From: Pisolithus tinctorius
Taxonomy: Eukaryota; Basidiomycota; Agaricomycetes; Boletales; Pisolithaceae
Direction of reading: 5' to 3'
Length of the DNA: 64,000 bases
NCBI GenBank assembly: GCA_024663395.1
Contig: JANFAH010000043.1
Span: 496,001-560,000, forward strand
The notes below the pieces were generated by a model. The model had not been told where the DNA came from. It did no database searches and saw only the letters and a list, made by a program, of their open reading frames with translations. Positions 36,848 to 50,912 of this stretch are shown one piece after another (the first letter of the stretch is position 1; each line of letters begins with the position of its first letter). Position numbers and translations under genes: made by a program.

Positions 36848-37717
36848 CTACAGCCCATGCTCGGCGATATATCGCATAATCGTCAAACTAGCTAGTATAT
36901 CTTCAACAGCCACGCCACATCAGATGAGACCTGAGAGCACATCAAGGGGCTGTGACAGCTCACCGACACAGAGGTTTGAATAGGCCTCATGGATAGTGAG
37001 AGTGTTCCCTGAGACACCATATACGGCAATGCTTGGTGGTCGAAGGTCGTAATGCGCTACCATGTACCCTTCTGCCGACAAGCACTGGAGAACCAGGGGT
37101 CATATGTCAGTGTCTGTAAGTAGAAATGGGACCAGGAAACAGGCGTATGAAATATTAGAAACCCACCGTCCATTCATGTCCATCGATAGACTTATGCTGC
37201 CACTTATATTCACGCCCGTCGGAAGCTCTAAATTTTCTCGAAAGTGATCTAGTGAAAAAAGGAAGTCCATCATCAACACCGTCATCCCCATGAGCGCTTT
37301 TGCATTCCAAACCGTTCACACGCACACGTGCGACGGGATGTTGCTTCTGAACAACGTCATATATAGGACTCACCCTCCAAAGAATGTGGTTTTCCTCAGA
37401 TAATTGTGCATAGGTATCGGGATACTTGACGATGGTGATTGGGTGAAGTAGATAGTCCCTAGTCCAGGACGTGTTTCACCGAATTCAAGAAGGACGGAAG
37501 GATGGCGGTCGAGGTGGCGAGTGTCTTTGCGGCGCGTGGAACGGCAGCCCATCACGTAGACGGCTAGTGTGTTCTTGTTTCCTGATGTAACATGAGGGTA
37601 GGGTGTGATGCGGAGGAACATGCGATCGTATATATCATCGAAATCAGAACGGTGGAGGTCGCCAGTGCGGTCTTCGAAGGTGAAAGGCATCATCTGTGTG
37701 TTCCTCGAGTTCGACAT
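36848..37717 (-). CDS. Small basidiomycete protein, DUF6593-like
   Basis: Four exons (37717-37374, 37248-37167, 37084-36964, 36900-36848) splice cleanly into 199 codons. The spliced protein contains RASDGREYKWQHK, HEWT joined to CLSAEGYMVAHYDLR, HEAYSNLCVDILASL and TIMRYIAEHGL at the end. This pattern, with a short beta-rich body and a Lys/Trp-containing strand, resembles the DUF6593 group (Tubby-like fold) expanded in basidiomycetes; I am moderately sure of the family and know no function. Every intron restores conserved residues, which supports the model. No signal peptide or membrane segment is visible. Confidence 0.75.
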
Positions 37718-37795
37718 GACGGCAGTGAGTTTAGGATTCGAGACGAAGCGGGAGCACTGATCACACTGACGGCCCTGGTATGTGAAAGGAATGAC

Positions 37796-37806
37796 CCTTT
37801 TATATA
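37796..37806 (-). promoter_or_regulatory. TATA box of the DUF6593-like gene
   Basis: On the minus strand CTATATAAAAGGG is read from about 37808 to 37796, roughly 80 bp upstream of ATG 37717. Confidence 0.6.
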
Positions 37807-37809
37807 GCA

Positions 37810-39375
37810 TGAGTATTGGTGCTTGGACATTTAGGGACTTGTAAGGTTCTCCTTCCTCCCTGGCAAAAGTGCACAGAAGTCCCCGTCAGATTTCGCCATG
37901 GTGAAAAGAAGCAAGCAAAGACGAGGAGCTCACCAATTTGGGTCGCGGAGTTGCAAACGGAAGCGGGTGTGAAGTGATGGAACAAAGCGGTCCCAAGAAG
38001 TCGATGGTGTCTTATTGCCCTCCTGTTGCTCATTTTCGCAGTGCGTTCGCATCATGTTGTGCAAGGTTCCATGTGAGATGTGAACGTGGAGCAATCGAGA
38101 GTTGAATGAGAAAATGAGGATCGCGGTGGGCTTATAGTTGAGTGCGCTGAACTCACAGCTTCAGTATGCCAAACCCGGCCTGTGTGTCGTGCTTAGTGTC
38201 AACGCCACTGTCAAATCACAAATCATAGCAGCCCTTAGATTCCGGAGTGTTCTACAAGGGCCCACTTTGTCAGTATAACACAGGATATAAGGTCGAAGTT
38301 CCATGCTCTGATTCAGGATAGTGAGGTGGTACCGCACATGTTTGCCTATGGTGGAACGTGTGCTGCACGTTGATCTATGGAGAAGGTCACAGATCGAAAT
38401 AGTTTTGTGGGGATGCAACCTCCCTGAAGTTCGGCGAGACAGCAGCGGTAAAAGCCGAACGAGGCGCCTTATTATGGCCAATCCCATAGTAGGTAAACGT
38501 GGGGGGTGTCAAGCGACAACGAATAGCAAGTCGTCGATGACGACAATAGCTGATCATGCTGATACACGAATATGACTCATGGTTATGGGGTAGTGCTGTG
38601 CGGCGTGGCCGCTACGCTCAGACCTCGGGCGAGCGTAGGGTGTTAAGTTGGACCTTGGACGTGACTGAGACCGAGAGCGCTGGATCCAAACGTTGTACTC
38701 ATACCGGTACCTGACAACTGATAGTTCGACATTTCGACCTGTCACCGGATATGATAAGCATGGGCCATGGTGGAGCCTGTTGGAGCCAACAGTTCCGTCT
38801 AGGAGACCCGAGATCATGCACTAACGACAAAATGGAAGGATAATGTGAAAAATAGAAGGCGACCTGTTAGAAGAAGTGTCTGACTGGCAGGTGTGCGAAG
38901 ATATCCCCAATTTTGGCCAACTCGGACAAATATGATTTCATGGAGGCCATGAGCATTGGTCCGCCCAACTATGATGGACCTATCATTGAAAATGCGCTTA
39001 TCATTCTGGTGAACGTGGAGCGTAATCAAGGCAGAAGTGGAGCTGACCGAGGTTGGGAAGAGATCAGATGGACTCACCACCTGTAGCGTTCGGAACCTTG
39101 TGCAACCATGTATGTGCAAAGGGGTCACCCGTGGAAAAAAAAGACTGGAGCAGCAGTTAGATCAGTGCATTTAAGGCACTTTGGTATGGCCATGCAGCAG
39201 AATCGGTAGCAGCAGAGCACACGCTAACAATCGCGGATATCTCGGACATGTGGCGGGTCAGGGGGTCAATATATTGTCTCAAATTATCGGCGCAGCGACG
39301 AATCTACACACATCTTGAGTGGAAAAAAAAAGTTTGCAAACGAAACAAAAATAGATGGACACACACCATAGCACA
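37810..39375. other. Intergenic, no gene recognised
   Basis: Open stretches of 75-108 codons lie on the minus strand (for example 38487-38161 and 39128-38814), but they contain no known motif and no convincing splice chain. The proximal part holds the promoter of the small gene to the left. Confidence 0.4.
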
Positions 39376-41125
<1,750 letters not shown>

Positions 41126-41262
41126 TTTCGACAGTAAATCTTGAAGGAAATGGATTACGTGAGCCGGTGGTTGTTTGTTTCCGAGGCCGCTGCCAAACAA
41201 ACTTGGCGCGTTACGCTACGTACATACATCCAAAGTCACCAAGTAGACGACAAAACAGGTCG

Positions 41263-42486
41263 TTAAGTTTCAACAAGTGCTAACGCTTTCATCAAGACGT
41301 CAGCAGTCGAGCCATCGTTTGCTAGGACTCTTGTCTCATCCATCCTTCTCTCTATATCCATGAGGTACTCTGCTGCTCCAGACATCCAAGCCACCTCACA
41401 GCAAAGCGCGTGAAGCGCAAGAAGAGCGGGGTGGGGAAGAGGGTATCTAGTTGTCGTGGAGAAAGTCACCTTATCTGGAATGCCTTCGACCGCCTTCAGT
41501 CCTTGAAAAGCTTCGTGTACACTATATGTGTCCTGTATACCCTGTAGACAGATATTAGGAAATGCGGACGAGGGACAAGATCCGGTGAACGAACCTCCAC
41601 AGGTTTAAGCCACAGTATGAGGTCATCGAAAGCGGCGTGACAATCGTGCTGCAGCGTCATGATGTTCTCGAGTCGATGGATCAGTCCGTCCGACAGGAGC
41701 TCAGGAAGGTCGATCTCGGCGAGCATCGACAAGACCGTCCGGACACCCGCAGAATGGAACTGCTATACAGGTTATTCTTGGGTCGGCAGAAGGAAGACGT
41801 CGCAAAAACCCACCTTGTTGCCTTCTTCTCCGATATTTCTATTAGTTGCCTGTGGGATAATGTGCGCAGCTTCTATGTGCCGAAAGCCACCGCCTCGAAA
41901 GTCGCTCGCTCCAGTGAGCATGCAGCGGTTGTCGCCACGACACATTGCCTTTTCGAGACATCACATCCAGATGAAATGGTCTGGAGAATTTGCATGGGAA
42001 CCTACAGTCGTCCAAGCCGTGCCATAATCTATGCCGCCCTCTTGCATTATAACCATGGTATATTCACGAGCACCTTCCAATGACGGGGGTGAAGGGCGCC
42101 CAGACTGTGCGGGCGTTGATCCGCGGCTACCCCTAACTGTGAAAGGACCATGCTGTAAGTGATTCCACAAGGCAAAAACGCTGAGACTCACAAGCCTTGA
42201 TGAAATTACTCACAAAATGCTTGGCTAACTTCATAAGATTTGCGTCGTCCGTCGCTGACGTGATTTCGCGTTCAACCTGTCCCTGGGGATTACCAGCGGG
42301 GGCCAAGCGCAACAAGTGCCCGAGAAGACGAGCGCATACAATTGGAGGAGGGGAGTCGGGGAGAACTTGAAGATGTGGTGCCGCAGCCTCGAGGGCGAGG
42401 CATCGTTGGTACGCAACATGGAAGGCATTTGGCGGAAAGGGATTGGGAGGGAGCGGGCTGGGCATGGAATACCTTGTGCCAATCAT
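41263..42486 (-). CDS. HNH-endonuclease-domain protein
   Basis: From ATG 42486 the first exon gives a helical N-terminal region. After one or more introns come a Ser/Pro-rich linker and then the HNH-type segment: CRGDNRCMLTGASD, HIEAAHIIPQATN, and ENIMTLQHDCHAAFDDL. This matches the HNH_2 domain common in basidiomycete proteins. The His pair in EAAHIIP and the Asn/His in ENIMTLQHDCH are the expected metal and catalytic residues. The tail ends in a helical segment at 41263. Introns near 41540-41595, 41765-41810 and 42100-42185 are inferred from frame changes. Such proteins are numerous in agaricomycetes; their substrate is unknown. It is transcribed away from the SAMHD1-type gene. Confidence 0.75.
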
Positions 42487-42831
42487 TTCACACCGGGGAT
42501 GGGGATGGTAGTCATTCGCTATGCTGGCTGACGACCTCAACGAGAATTCACCTCCGCGGCGGGCTCAGGGGCCGTGCGAGTGAGTCCCCACGCGAGCTGT
42601 CCCCCTAAGAGTATCCCAAGATTATCGCCCGTAGAATAGAATGAAAAGTATACGCTAACAGCTGTCCGCTCTTCCTCTGAATGTCGTGAGGTCTGATGTA
42701 AACGTCAGATTATCGTAAATTGTTGCTGCCTTTTTTGCAGTGACAGCAATATAATTGCAAGTGTCCTCGGGACCATATTTACATACGCAAGGGCGTAGTC
42801 TCGCTTCCTTGTAAGTAACCCCACTCGCCTC
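42487..42831. promoter_or_regulatory. Shared divergent promoter region
   Basis: The starts of the HNH gene (minus) and the SAMHD1-type gene (plus, at 42832 or 42934) lie 345-450 bp apart, so both promoters must be in this spacer. I see no canonical TATA box; an AT-rich patch with ATATTTACATA lies near 42770-42780. Confidence 0.5.
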
Positions 42832-42933
42832 ATGGTAAGCTTGCTGTCCTCGTTGCCCTTGCCTGCATCCGACTCGTTGAGCTACCTGTCATCCTTGAAG
42901 CCAAACGCTATTTGGCATAGCAAATCCCTCGTC

Positions 42934-45399
42934 ATGGCTGAGGAGGCACAACCCGGTTCACTTACAAGGGTAAGGAAATTCAAGGACTGGGTTCATGACT
43001 ACGGTGGGTGGACGTCGCTTTCCTCGAGACGCCCACTCACCATATCCACGCACACCAGTCTCGTTTTCACCATGGATATGCTCTTTCATCGATACGTGAG
43101 TACTTCAGTTTGGCTCTCGCTCTCGGCGATTCGCCACGCCTGTCTGATATGCATCACCTAGCAAACATTTCCAGCGATTGAGATACATCAAACAGCTGGG
43201 TGTCTCGTACTTCGTCTTCCCTGGAGCTGCCCACAACCGGTTTGAGCACTGCCTGGGTAGATCTTTCTCTCTACTCTACATAACTCCTTCTGACCAGCGT
43301 GCGTCGAATTCTGATTTGGATACGACCGCAACTTCGGCTACGACAAAGACAGGTGTCGGACACCTTGCAAGGCTCATGGCGGTACACCTCAAGGACTCCC
43401 AGCCCCAGCTCGGCATCACAGATCAACATGTGAAATGTGTCGAACTTGCAGGGCTCTGTCATGACCTTGGACATGGACCATGGTCTCATCTCTGGGATAG
43501 CATCTTCATCCCGACAGCTCTGTGAGAATGCGTGTCTTTTTGTTGTCTGCTTTTCGTTCATCCATCTTTTCTGACAGCCCAGGAAAATGCTGGAAGCATG
43601 AAGATGCCTCAGAAATGATGTTCGACGACTTGGTCGAGACGTATAGGCCAGAAATTACTCCAGAAGAAGTCGTCATCGTCAAAGCACTTATCGCAGGAGA
43701 CAGAACGCGTTGTCCGTACGTAGCATACACTCCGACGGATCACATCCACCATATTTCCACTGACGCCTCACTTGCACTACTTAGTCTAGGGACCGAGAAG
43801 CCCTTCCTTTTCGAAATTGTAGCGAACACACGCAATGGCTTAGATGTTGACAAGTGAGCGGACAAGCCCATGCTCGCGAGTGCGTTGTTTTATGTTTCCT
43901 AGGTTCGATTATATCGCGCGAGATTGTCATGCTGTAGGCGATAGAGGGAATTTGTCCATTTCGAGGTAAGGGCGTTCCCTACCACAACAATGTGGACACC
44001 TTCATTTCCGTCCATATCAACAGACTCATCTCGTCTGCGCGCGTTATCGACAATAAGATATGCTATGACATCAAAGACGCCAACCAAATATACGAGCTGT
44101 ACTACACTCGTTTTTCTCTGCACAAGCGCGTATATAACCACAAGACCAGTAGGTTCAAACCCCATGCATCAGTAACCAGAGTGTTCACATACCGTCCAGC
44201 CAAAGCCATCGAGTATATGGTCATCGACGCTCTCCTTGCTGCAGAGCCCTACCTGAAAGTCGCCTACCTGGTCGATAAACCCGATAGATACGTCTTCCTC
44301 ACCGATAACCTCCTCAACAAAATCGAGGAATCCACCGAAAAAGTAGGCCTTTCCGTAGCGTTTTCCTTGTCGCCCTAGGTAATGAATCCACCTTTAATAC
44401 AACCAAACAGGAACTCGAACCCGCACGCGCTATCATAGAACGTCTACGTACACGTGATCTCTATCGACTTGTCGATTACAAAGTTTTCTCATACGCGGAC
44501 CATGACATGGTTCGCCAAAACGTTACCCCTGCTCGCATCGTCGAAGTCGCAAAATCCGGATTGCTGGAAGGTGTCGACGAAGAATTAGTGTTGCAGCTCA
44601 CGCAGGAATGTGTAGCAGTGAACGTGTCAGTGCTGCACTATGGAAAGGGTCCAAGTAACCCGTTAGACGATGTGACATTTTACTCGAAGCAACAGCCTGA
44701 TGGTGAGTACGCGTTCCCGCGCTCTTCCGATGATAACCGTCAGTGACCACGCCCCGTGGCACGTGTGCACGCACAGTTGGTCGCAAGGCAGACCGTAGCG
44801 ACATCTCCCTTCTTATGCCTTCCACGTTCGCGGAGGTATGGCTCCGGGTATACACCAAAGACTGCCAGTTCTTCGGGTTAATTCAAGCTGCCTACCGGCA
44901 AATTCTAAAAATGCTCCAACCGTCCGAAGGTGTAGTTGCTTCTGACGAGCAGCAGCATGAGGACGAAGTTGCACCTGAGGACCCCGAAGTGATGGTAAAA
45001 TTGTGGACACCTTCAATTTCTCTTGACTCGCCCTTATCAACACCCCGTACGTCTTCACGGAAGGCAAGTGCCAGCTCATTGGCTGAACATCGTCCCGGCC
45101 CTGGCGCGGGCCCATCTCCAAGCATAGGCTCTCCTTCGGCTCCCGGTGCAGGCCCAGGCGGTGACCAACTCCGTCGTCCATCCACACCTCTCTCATCCAA
45201 CACTATGGGCAACAATCGTCGTGGTCGCGCGTTTGGCCGAACCCCAAGTTTTTCCGACAACGCGTTCACGACTGTGCCTCCGAATTTCAGGGACGTATCG
45301 CCTTCGAGGAAGCCAAGAAGTAAACGTGCGAGGGAGGGTGAAGAAGGTGGCAATGCGCCTACGAAGAAGAGTCGTATTGATGGAGTGGGTTCATCCTGA
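42934..45399 (+). CDS. SAMHD1: SAMHD1-type dNTP triphosphohydrolase
   Basis: Early exons 42934-43003, 43059-43095, 43162-43256, 43353-43521 and 43578 onward give [50 protein letters not shown] and the HD motif [14 protein letters not shown]. Later exons give [60 protein letters not shown], and a regulatory region ending AAYRQILKM. The metal-binding His and His-Asp pair are present. The enzyme cleaves dNTPs to nucleosides and triphosphate and so sets dNTP pools. The Ser/Pro-rich tail has a Lys/Arg cluster ([10 protein letters not shown], then TKKSR) that looks like a nuclear localisation signal. An in-frame ATG 34 codons upstream (42832) could be the true start. The intron near 43715-43790 needs an unusual donor. 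Confidence 0.93.
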
Positions 45400-45715
45400 A
45401 TCGGAGAGTGCCATTCCCGAATGAATACCTCGACCGAATGGCTGGCGATTTTCTCGCTGCCTCGTTCTGTTCTGTTCTGTTTTCTCTGCATTCGTACCCG
45501 CCCGACTGAGAAGGTTACTTACTAATACGCATGTGATGGATACCATGTCGCATACTTTGGAATGATCTCATTCATGCTGCTGACGTATGTCTTTCGCATC
45601 CTATGTCAGGGGTCCAGCTTACATAGGAGCCCAACTCCACATGAATTCCACCTCCGAATCGTCACATTGTGGGTGCTCATCAGTGGCCTAAAACTGTATC
45701 ACGCCTCCTTGGATT
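45400..45715. other. Short intergenic spacer
   Basis: This spacer lies between the SAMHD1-type stop and the GFA-family start. It holds a TTCTGTTCTGTTCTGTTTTCT microrepeat near 45463-45485, likely in the 3' UTR, and no gene. Confidence 0.5.
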
Positions 45716-46521
45716 ATGCCAATTAAACTCGAAGGAAGTTGTCACTGTGGAACTGTCCGTTTCCAACTATTGAGCAGCACACCTGTGCCATACCAGGTCT
45801 GTTTCCACTCTCGTTGACAATAGGAAGCCTTATCTTGTCCGATGCGCGCTATCGCTCTTCGGAATATCTGTAGCTTTGTGTCTGTTCTATATGCCGCAAA
45901 GTTGGGGGTGTAGGTGGTTCCATCAATCTGGGTGCCTATGCGAAGACATTGAATATAGCTCAGGGGAGAGGGCATATCGGGTAAGTTCAGTTCGTCAAGA
46001 CCCCGCCAGAAATCCCCTTGCACTGTCTTAAATTTGGGAGTCGGAGAACTGACAAGTCTGTTCGAACAGTGTTTACAAAGCCGTTTTGGACCGCGACACT
46101 CCCCACGAATCCATCGCCTCATCTGAGCGTCATTTTTGCACGAAATGTTCGGCCATGCTCTGGCTTTACGACGAGAACTGGTAGGTGTGCTGGTTCTAAT
46201 CCTCCTTCATTGGGTGGTTTCTACTCGGTCAACGCCTGTGACGCTGTAACACCCGCCTTCAGGCCGGATCTCTTACACCCTTTCGCGTCTGCGATCGACA
46301 AACCAGAGCTCGAAGCACCCGAAGAGATGGTTCGTACGCCCTCTCCACGATAATACTTTCCGTACCAAGCGGTTCTGACGAATCGACACTAGGTCGTTGT
46401 CAAACTCGACTCGAAGCCCGAGTGTGTACGGTTACCTGAGGGTCCCAGACAGACGTACCAACACTATGGACCCGATTCGATCAAAGAATGGCATAAGAAA
46501 CATGGAAAATACTTGGATTAA
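45716..46521 (+). CDS. GFA/CENP-V family zinc protein
   Basis: Five exons (45716-45796, 45874-45980, 46070-46180, 46263-46329, 46393-46521) join to 164 codons. The zinc ligands of the GFA fold are all present: GSCHCGTV near the start, VCSICRK in exon 2, and FCTKCSA in exon 3. DLLHPFASAID and a C-terminal HYGPDSIKEWHKKHG complete the family pattern. GFA proteins were named for glutathione-dependent formaldehyde activation, but many members have no proven reaction; I infer a small-molecule carbon-sulphur lyase-type or thiol-related role. The model rests on clean frames and conserved junctions. The donor after exon 4 (GTTCGT) is weak. Confidence 0.92.
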
Positions 46522-47164
46522 AGTTGAGAAGTAATGATTCGAGGTCGAATCTGTGTCTTTCGAGAAAGTAGGGGTATAATGCAGTAATTGTTGAACATGC
46601 ATCAATTTAGCAGGTCCCTTTAGACTGTTCGCCATGCATATTTTATGATGTATAAACTTCAGGGACATTTACTTACCTGAGCGGAGAATCTGCAACGATC
46701 AATCGTAGCGCTTGCGACTCGCGTGACTCTCGTGGCAGACCAGGACGGACACCCAAACGACTAACCAGGGCCAAGAGTAAAACAGATACGACTCATCATG
46801 ATGCCAACCTCAGTCCCATTTGGACACCAGGACGCAAAGTGGAGTAGGGAAAAACATGACTTGATTGGTATTCGATCACAGCGCCTCCTATTGCAATGAG
46901 TTATCTGTGGCAAGCCTGAAGAACTGGAGGAAACTATGGATGGAGCAATATAAAATATGCAAACGGAAGGTTCATACTGAGCAGGTTAGCAGAGTAGTTG
47001 TCCGTGTGTGCGAAGCTCCGCGAATGCAGCATTGCAGTAATGCGGAACGAGTCAGATAGGCTGCGGAATTCAAGCGCTTTGACGTCGCTATCCATGGATA
47101 AAACCCGCACCTCGAGGAAGCTGTCATACGATGGTTCGAGCAGCTCAGCAGGCTTGACTGTACG
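46522..47164. other. Intergenic, no gene recognised
   Basis: This 640-bp spacer sits between the GFA gene and the DUF7330-like gene. It has only short open stretches and no visible repeat. Confidence 0.45.
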
Positions 47165-48912
47165 ATGATCATTATTTCTGACACGAAGCAGGGGCCCAGT
47201 GCTGGAAACCAAGTTTCCAATGCTACCACAGCAGCAGGTGCCGGTGCCGCAGCCAGCATCCAGAACCCCGCCACGCAGATAAGGGAAGCAGCTGACGCCT
47301 TCTCGAGCCATCCAGTACCAGGTGCACCGCAGCCTCCTCCGAAGTACAGACCGCAACCACGTCACCAAAGTCGTAGTCTGTTGAGCACTACGACGACACC
47401 AGTGTACCGTCGGTCACCCCTCTGTCGATTTGTGAAGGCATTCTCCATTGCCTTCGCTCTTTATCTCTTGATCATCACAGCAGCAAGAATCACCATATAC
47501 AATGGCCTTCCGTTCGGTAGGTTGTCATTCGTCCGACCATTTGTACCATGACCGATATGCATCGTACCAGCATCGGTCCTCAGGACCAATGGTAGGGATA
47601 CCCAATCCTGAAGATGGCACAATTCCTCCATCGTATCGACTCGGCGAATTGGACACACTACGAGTCCAATCCAACATGGCCAACGCCGCCGAGGCCGCAA
47701 TTCAACTACCCATATGGCGCTCAGACCACGTTCATGCTCCCCGTTGATGCCGATTCCTTGTACCTCATCGCGAGGGGTGCTTATCAGCATGGCAAGGTGA
47801 AATTGAAGCAGTCAGACAGCGTTGAATCGGGAAGCGTTCGAGTGGACGTGAGGGCAGCGTATTACGATCAGAGAGCTCTCGCCCGTGTGACCTTGTGTAA
47901 GTTCAGCCGAACGGACAATGAGCATGGTATCGGTATCTACGTGAGTATCCATGTCTCGTCCTTTGTTATCTATCCAGACTCGCCAGGGGCAAGTGGACTA
48001 ATGGAATTTGGTCGTAGACACCGCAGTTAGGTTGGACGGATAATTACAAGGACCAGGTGCAGTTCCTTGTCACGTTCACATTCCCAGTTGCTCCCATTCC
48101 CGGAGTACCGCTGCATATCAAACGTTTCGATGCAGATACAAGCCAGTTTTCATACTCGGTGGGGGATCTATGGGAGTCGATGTCGTTCGGTGATGTCGTA
48201 CTAGGGGACGTCGAATTCACATATAAACGTCACGGTAAGTCGTCCTTCGACGTCCCGCCTGCAGGAGCTGATGGCGTATTCTTTACATGCAGTCTATTGC
48301 GCTAAAGAACGGATCCTTCAGGTCGAGCAACGGCTATATCGCCGGTCACTACAATGCGTCAGGCTCGTTGAAGCTCACGACCTCTAACGGCAAAATCAAA
48401 GCAACGGTCTCCCTCCTGAGTGAACGCACTCTAGCAACGGAATTGGACATGCAGACAACTAATAGGTATGCAGCTGCCCATTGACCAGTCCACTACCCAG
48501 CTCTCGGAACCTTGCTGACTTCATATCGTAGCCTCATCCAGTCAGAAGTAACACTGAACACGCCATCAAATACAGGTGGTGCATTCGAAGTTTTTGCACG
48601 CACATCCAACTCTCCCATTTCCCTCCGATACTGCTGACTCGCCTTCTCGACTCTTTCCTTGCTTCGAGTGTCATCACCTCCAATAGTGACGCATGCGTCA
48701 AAATGCATAATACATTTGAAGGCTCGTTCGAGCTGACCACTTCGAATTCTTCGACTTCGCTGAAGGTGAGACGTGGAGACGAGGACCCCACAGGGCGCGG
48801 ACGACAGCGCATGGTCGCGCAGCATAAGATTGGGAACGTAACTTCCGGAACGGTGTTTTGGGGTTCAGGGAGTGCGGTACCCTCGCGGGTCGACGTCTGT
48901 AAGGTCGAGTAA
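47165..48912 (+). CDS. DUF7330-like single-pass membrane protein
   Basis: Exon 1 gives a cytosolic Pro/Gln-rich N-terminus followed by one hydrophobic helix (AFSIAFALYLLIITAARI, residues about 100-117). Later exons give LPVDADSLYLIARGAYQHGK, a beta-rich body (VDVRAAYYDQRAL, FGDVVLGDVEF) and then repeating strand motifs: IALKNGSFRSSNGYIAG, SLKLTTSNGKI, GAFEVFARTSNSPI and GSFELTTSNSS. The repeated TSN/TTSN strands and the GRGRQR-type tail match the DUF7330 proteins of basidiomycetes, probable surface or secretory-path proteins of unknown role. Near 48630 a TGA follows SLRYC while homology continues in another frame at VKMHNTFEGSF, so a frameshift or assembly indel lies between. Exon edges are approximate. 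Confidence 0.75.
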
Positions 48913-49288
48913 CGGCCGGGTTTCGTTGGAGGTGTGATGTTTGATGTGAGGTGTTGGGCGTTAGATATATCCTTTCGGCTTTATTCCGTTTGTTCGGTTG
49001 TGTACATTGGATCACTTCCACTCTCCCTCGATATACTATTCGCATTGATTGAAATAGGAATGAAGGCATTTGTTACGAACCTCCAATGCGCATTTCAACC
49101 GGATTGCAATTGGAAAAACACATTGTTCCTCGAGTGTGCCTCGTTGAACGAGCTAGCGGCTCCTACGGGTAGAATCACCTGCGCGTGCGGCTTTCTAGTC
49201 ATGCCCTATTTGTCGGCGCCTCTACATACACTACCGACAAGGCAGAAAGTAGTATGTCCTGCTACCACTGACAACTAGTGGCTGATCA
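48913..49288. other. Intergenic spacer
   Basis: This spacer runs from the DUF7330-like stop to the small inverted-repeat element. A 114-codon open stretch lies on the plus strand (48934-49278) but has no known motif. Confidence 0.4.
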
Positions 49289-50105
49289 CACTGTAAAAAG
49301 TAAAATCACTAAAATCAAGTGTCCAAGTCACTTTTAATGAGTGTCAGAGCAGCTGAAAATCAGTGTCAGTCATTGAACTTCAGTGTTTTTATGTGACGCT
49401 GAAGTGCCCATTTGGCCTACTAAAAAACAGTGTCCTAACCACTGAAAAATAAGTGTTTCTATCACTGAAAAATGGTGTCCTTTTCATTGAATAAAAATGT
49501 TCTATGTGCTGGTTAACAGCATCATGTATCATGTGGTACCACCATCTACTACTATCACACGCTCTAAAGTGATTATGTAAGCAGGCTGGACATCGCATCA
49601 GGGGTTTACACACCAACTTTTTTTTTAGGAGAAGTGGCCTGGCTCGGTCTCGAACTTAGGACCTTCAAGGAACTGGGTACAACACATTACCACTGCACCA
49701 CCAGTGCTTGCAATTAGAGGTGAATCTTTACTACTTAGCCACTCAGTCAAATTTGGAATCTCGCTTCTAACTCCGACAGCCTCATTGCTCACAATCTGAC
49801 TCGCAGTGAACTCCAGGTGGACCGGCCCCTACCAATATTGGAACTTCGATTCCACCTCCGACCACGTGCGCGAATTCAAACTCCGACTAATCAGGTTTGA
49901 ATTCATAATCCCTAGCTATTAATGGGGACACTGACTTTTCGTGACCGACATTGAAAATCAAGTGCACAAATTGCAGCATCCATAAAATCATTGTCCGACT
50001 GATGACACTGAAAAGATGTGTCCCTGACTTCAGCATCACAGACACTGACTTTGTCCACATCAGTGTCTGTGACACTGTTTTTTAGTGATTTTACTTTTTA
50101 CAGTG
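49289..50105. mobile_element. 817-bp non-autonomous element with CACTG ends
   Basis: The ends are perfect 26-bp inverted repeats (49289-49314 and 50080-50105), starting CACTGTAAAAAGTAAAAT, flanked on both sides by TCA (49286-49288 and 50106-50108). CACTG termini and 3-bp duplications are hallmarks of the CACTA/EnSpm superfamily. Many CACTGA/TCAGTG and CAGTGTC motifs are crowded within about 200 bp of each end, like the subterminal repeats that CACTA proteins bind. No long reading frame exists, so the element depends on a transposase elsewhere. The 7.3-kb transposon downstream has different ends and is not its obvious source. Confidence 0.8.
49637..49710 (-). ncRNA. tRNA-like (possible SINE-type) sequence inside the small element
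   Basis: On the minus strand GGTGGTGCAGTGGTAA resembles an RNA polymerase III A box. About 33 bases downstream lies AAGTTCGAGACC, a near match to the B box (GGTTCGAATCC). A folded acceptor stem is poor, so it is not a working tRNA. It may be a decayed tRNA or the head of a SINE captured by the element. Confidence 0.35.
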
Positions 50106-50108
50106 TCA

Positions 50109-50905
50109 CGAGAAGAGTAACTTTCAAAGTTGGCCTTGTAAATCCCAAGCCAAGCTTGCAACGTTGGGCGTCAGCTGTGCTTGAATGAAATCTAGTACGC
50201 TGTGTCCCATAAACCGCCCGTCGGCCGCTCTGATATTGTCGACGGGAAAAGTCTACAAAAACCTACATGGACATTCTTCGTCGTCACCAAGTAACAATTT
50301 ACAGTAAACTGCTTTACCTATCCCAACTCGGTGACGGATCCGTCCTCCCATTCACCGTTTCCATTTTTCGATCGAATGGATGGAAGACACTGCGTTCAAT
50401 GCTCAATGCAATTCAGCACTTTCATTTGAGCGCGGCGCAGTGAGGTGAAGGAGACGTCACAGAATAGGAATGACTAGAAAGATTAGGGAGATTGAACCTT
50501 GCCGACCTGTGACGGGTGATGTACCGACATCCCCATGTGTGAGCAAAAGGTGAACGGAAGCAAAGTCGCCGGCAGCGGTAGTCGCAGAATTAAAGAGGGC
50601 GGTTGCTAGGATTTGTATACACAAAAGCCTTGTCCAGAAAAACGTTCACGCCCGACATGTCACGTAACATACCGGCCGCATCCTTTTTGCTGTATTGTTT
50701 GGTGTCTTCCGAGTCTCACATGCACATGTTTCTTTGTACAATGCAACCCTTGTTATCTTAGGCCTTGGTCCCACAGATGCCCGCTCAAACTGTCCCTTAT
50801 CACTGGGTAAGCTGTAACTCGTCTATTATTTTTATATTTTTATATTATGAAAAGACCTATGCACATATGCTACTGTGTGCTGACTAAGCATGCAAAAATG
50901 CGAGC
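50109..50905. other. Intergenic spacer between two transposable elements
   Basis: No gene is seen. The stretch separates the 817-bp element from the 7.3-kb transposon and contains only short open stretches. Confidence 0.45.
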
Positions 50906-50912
50906 CATTAAC

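Noticed and set aside
49637..49710. A functional tRNA gene
   Set aside because: The A and B boxes are only approximate and the acceptor stem does not pair, so at best it is a relic or SINE head.
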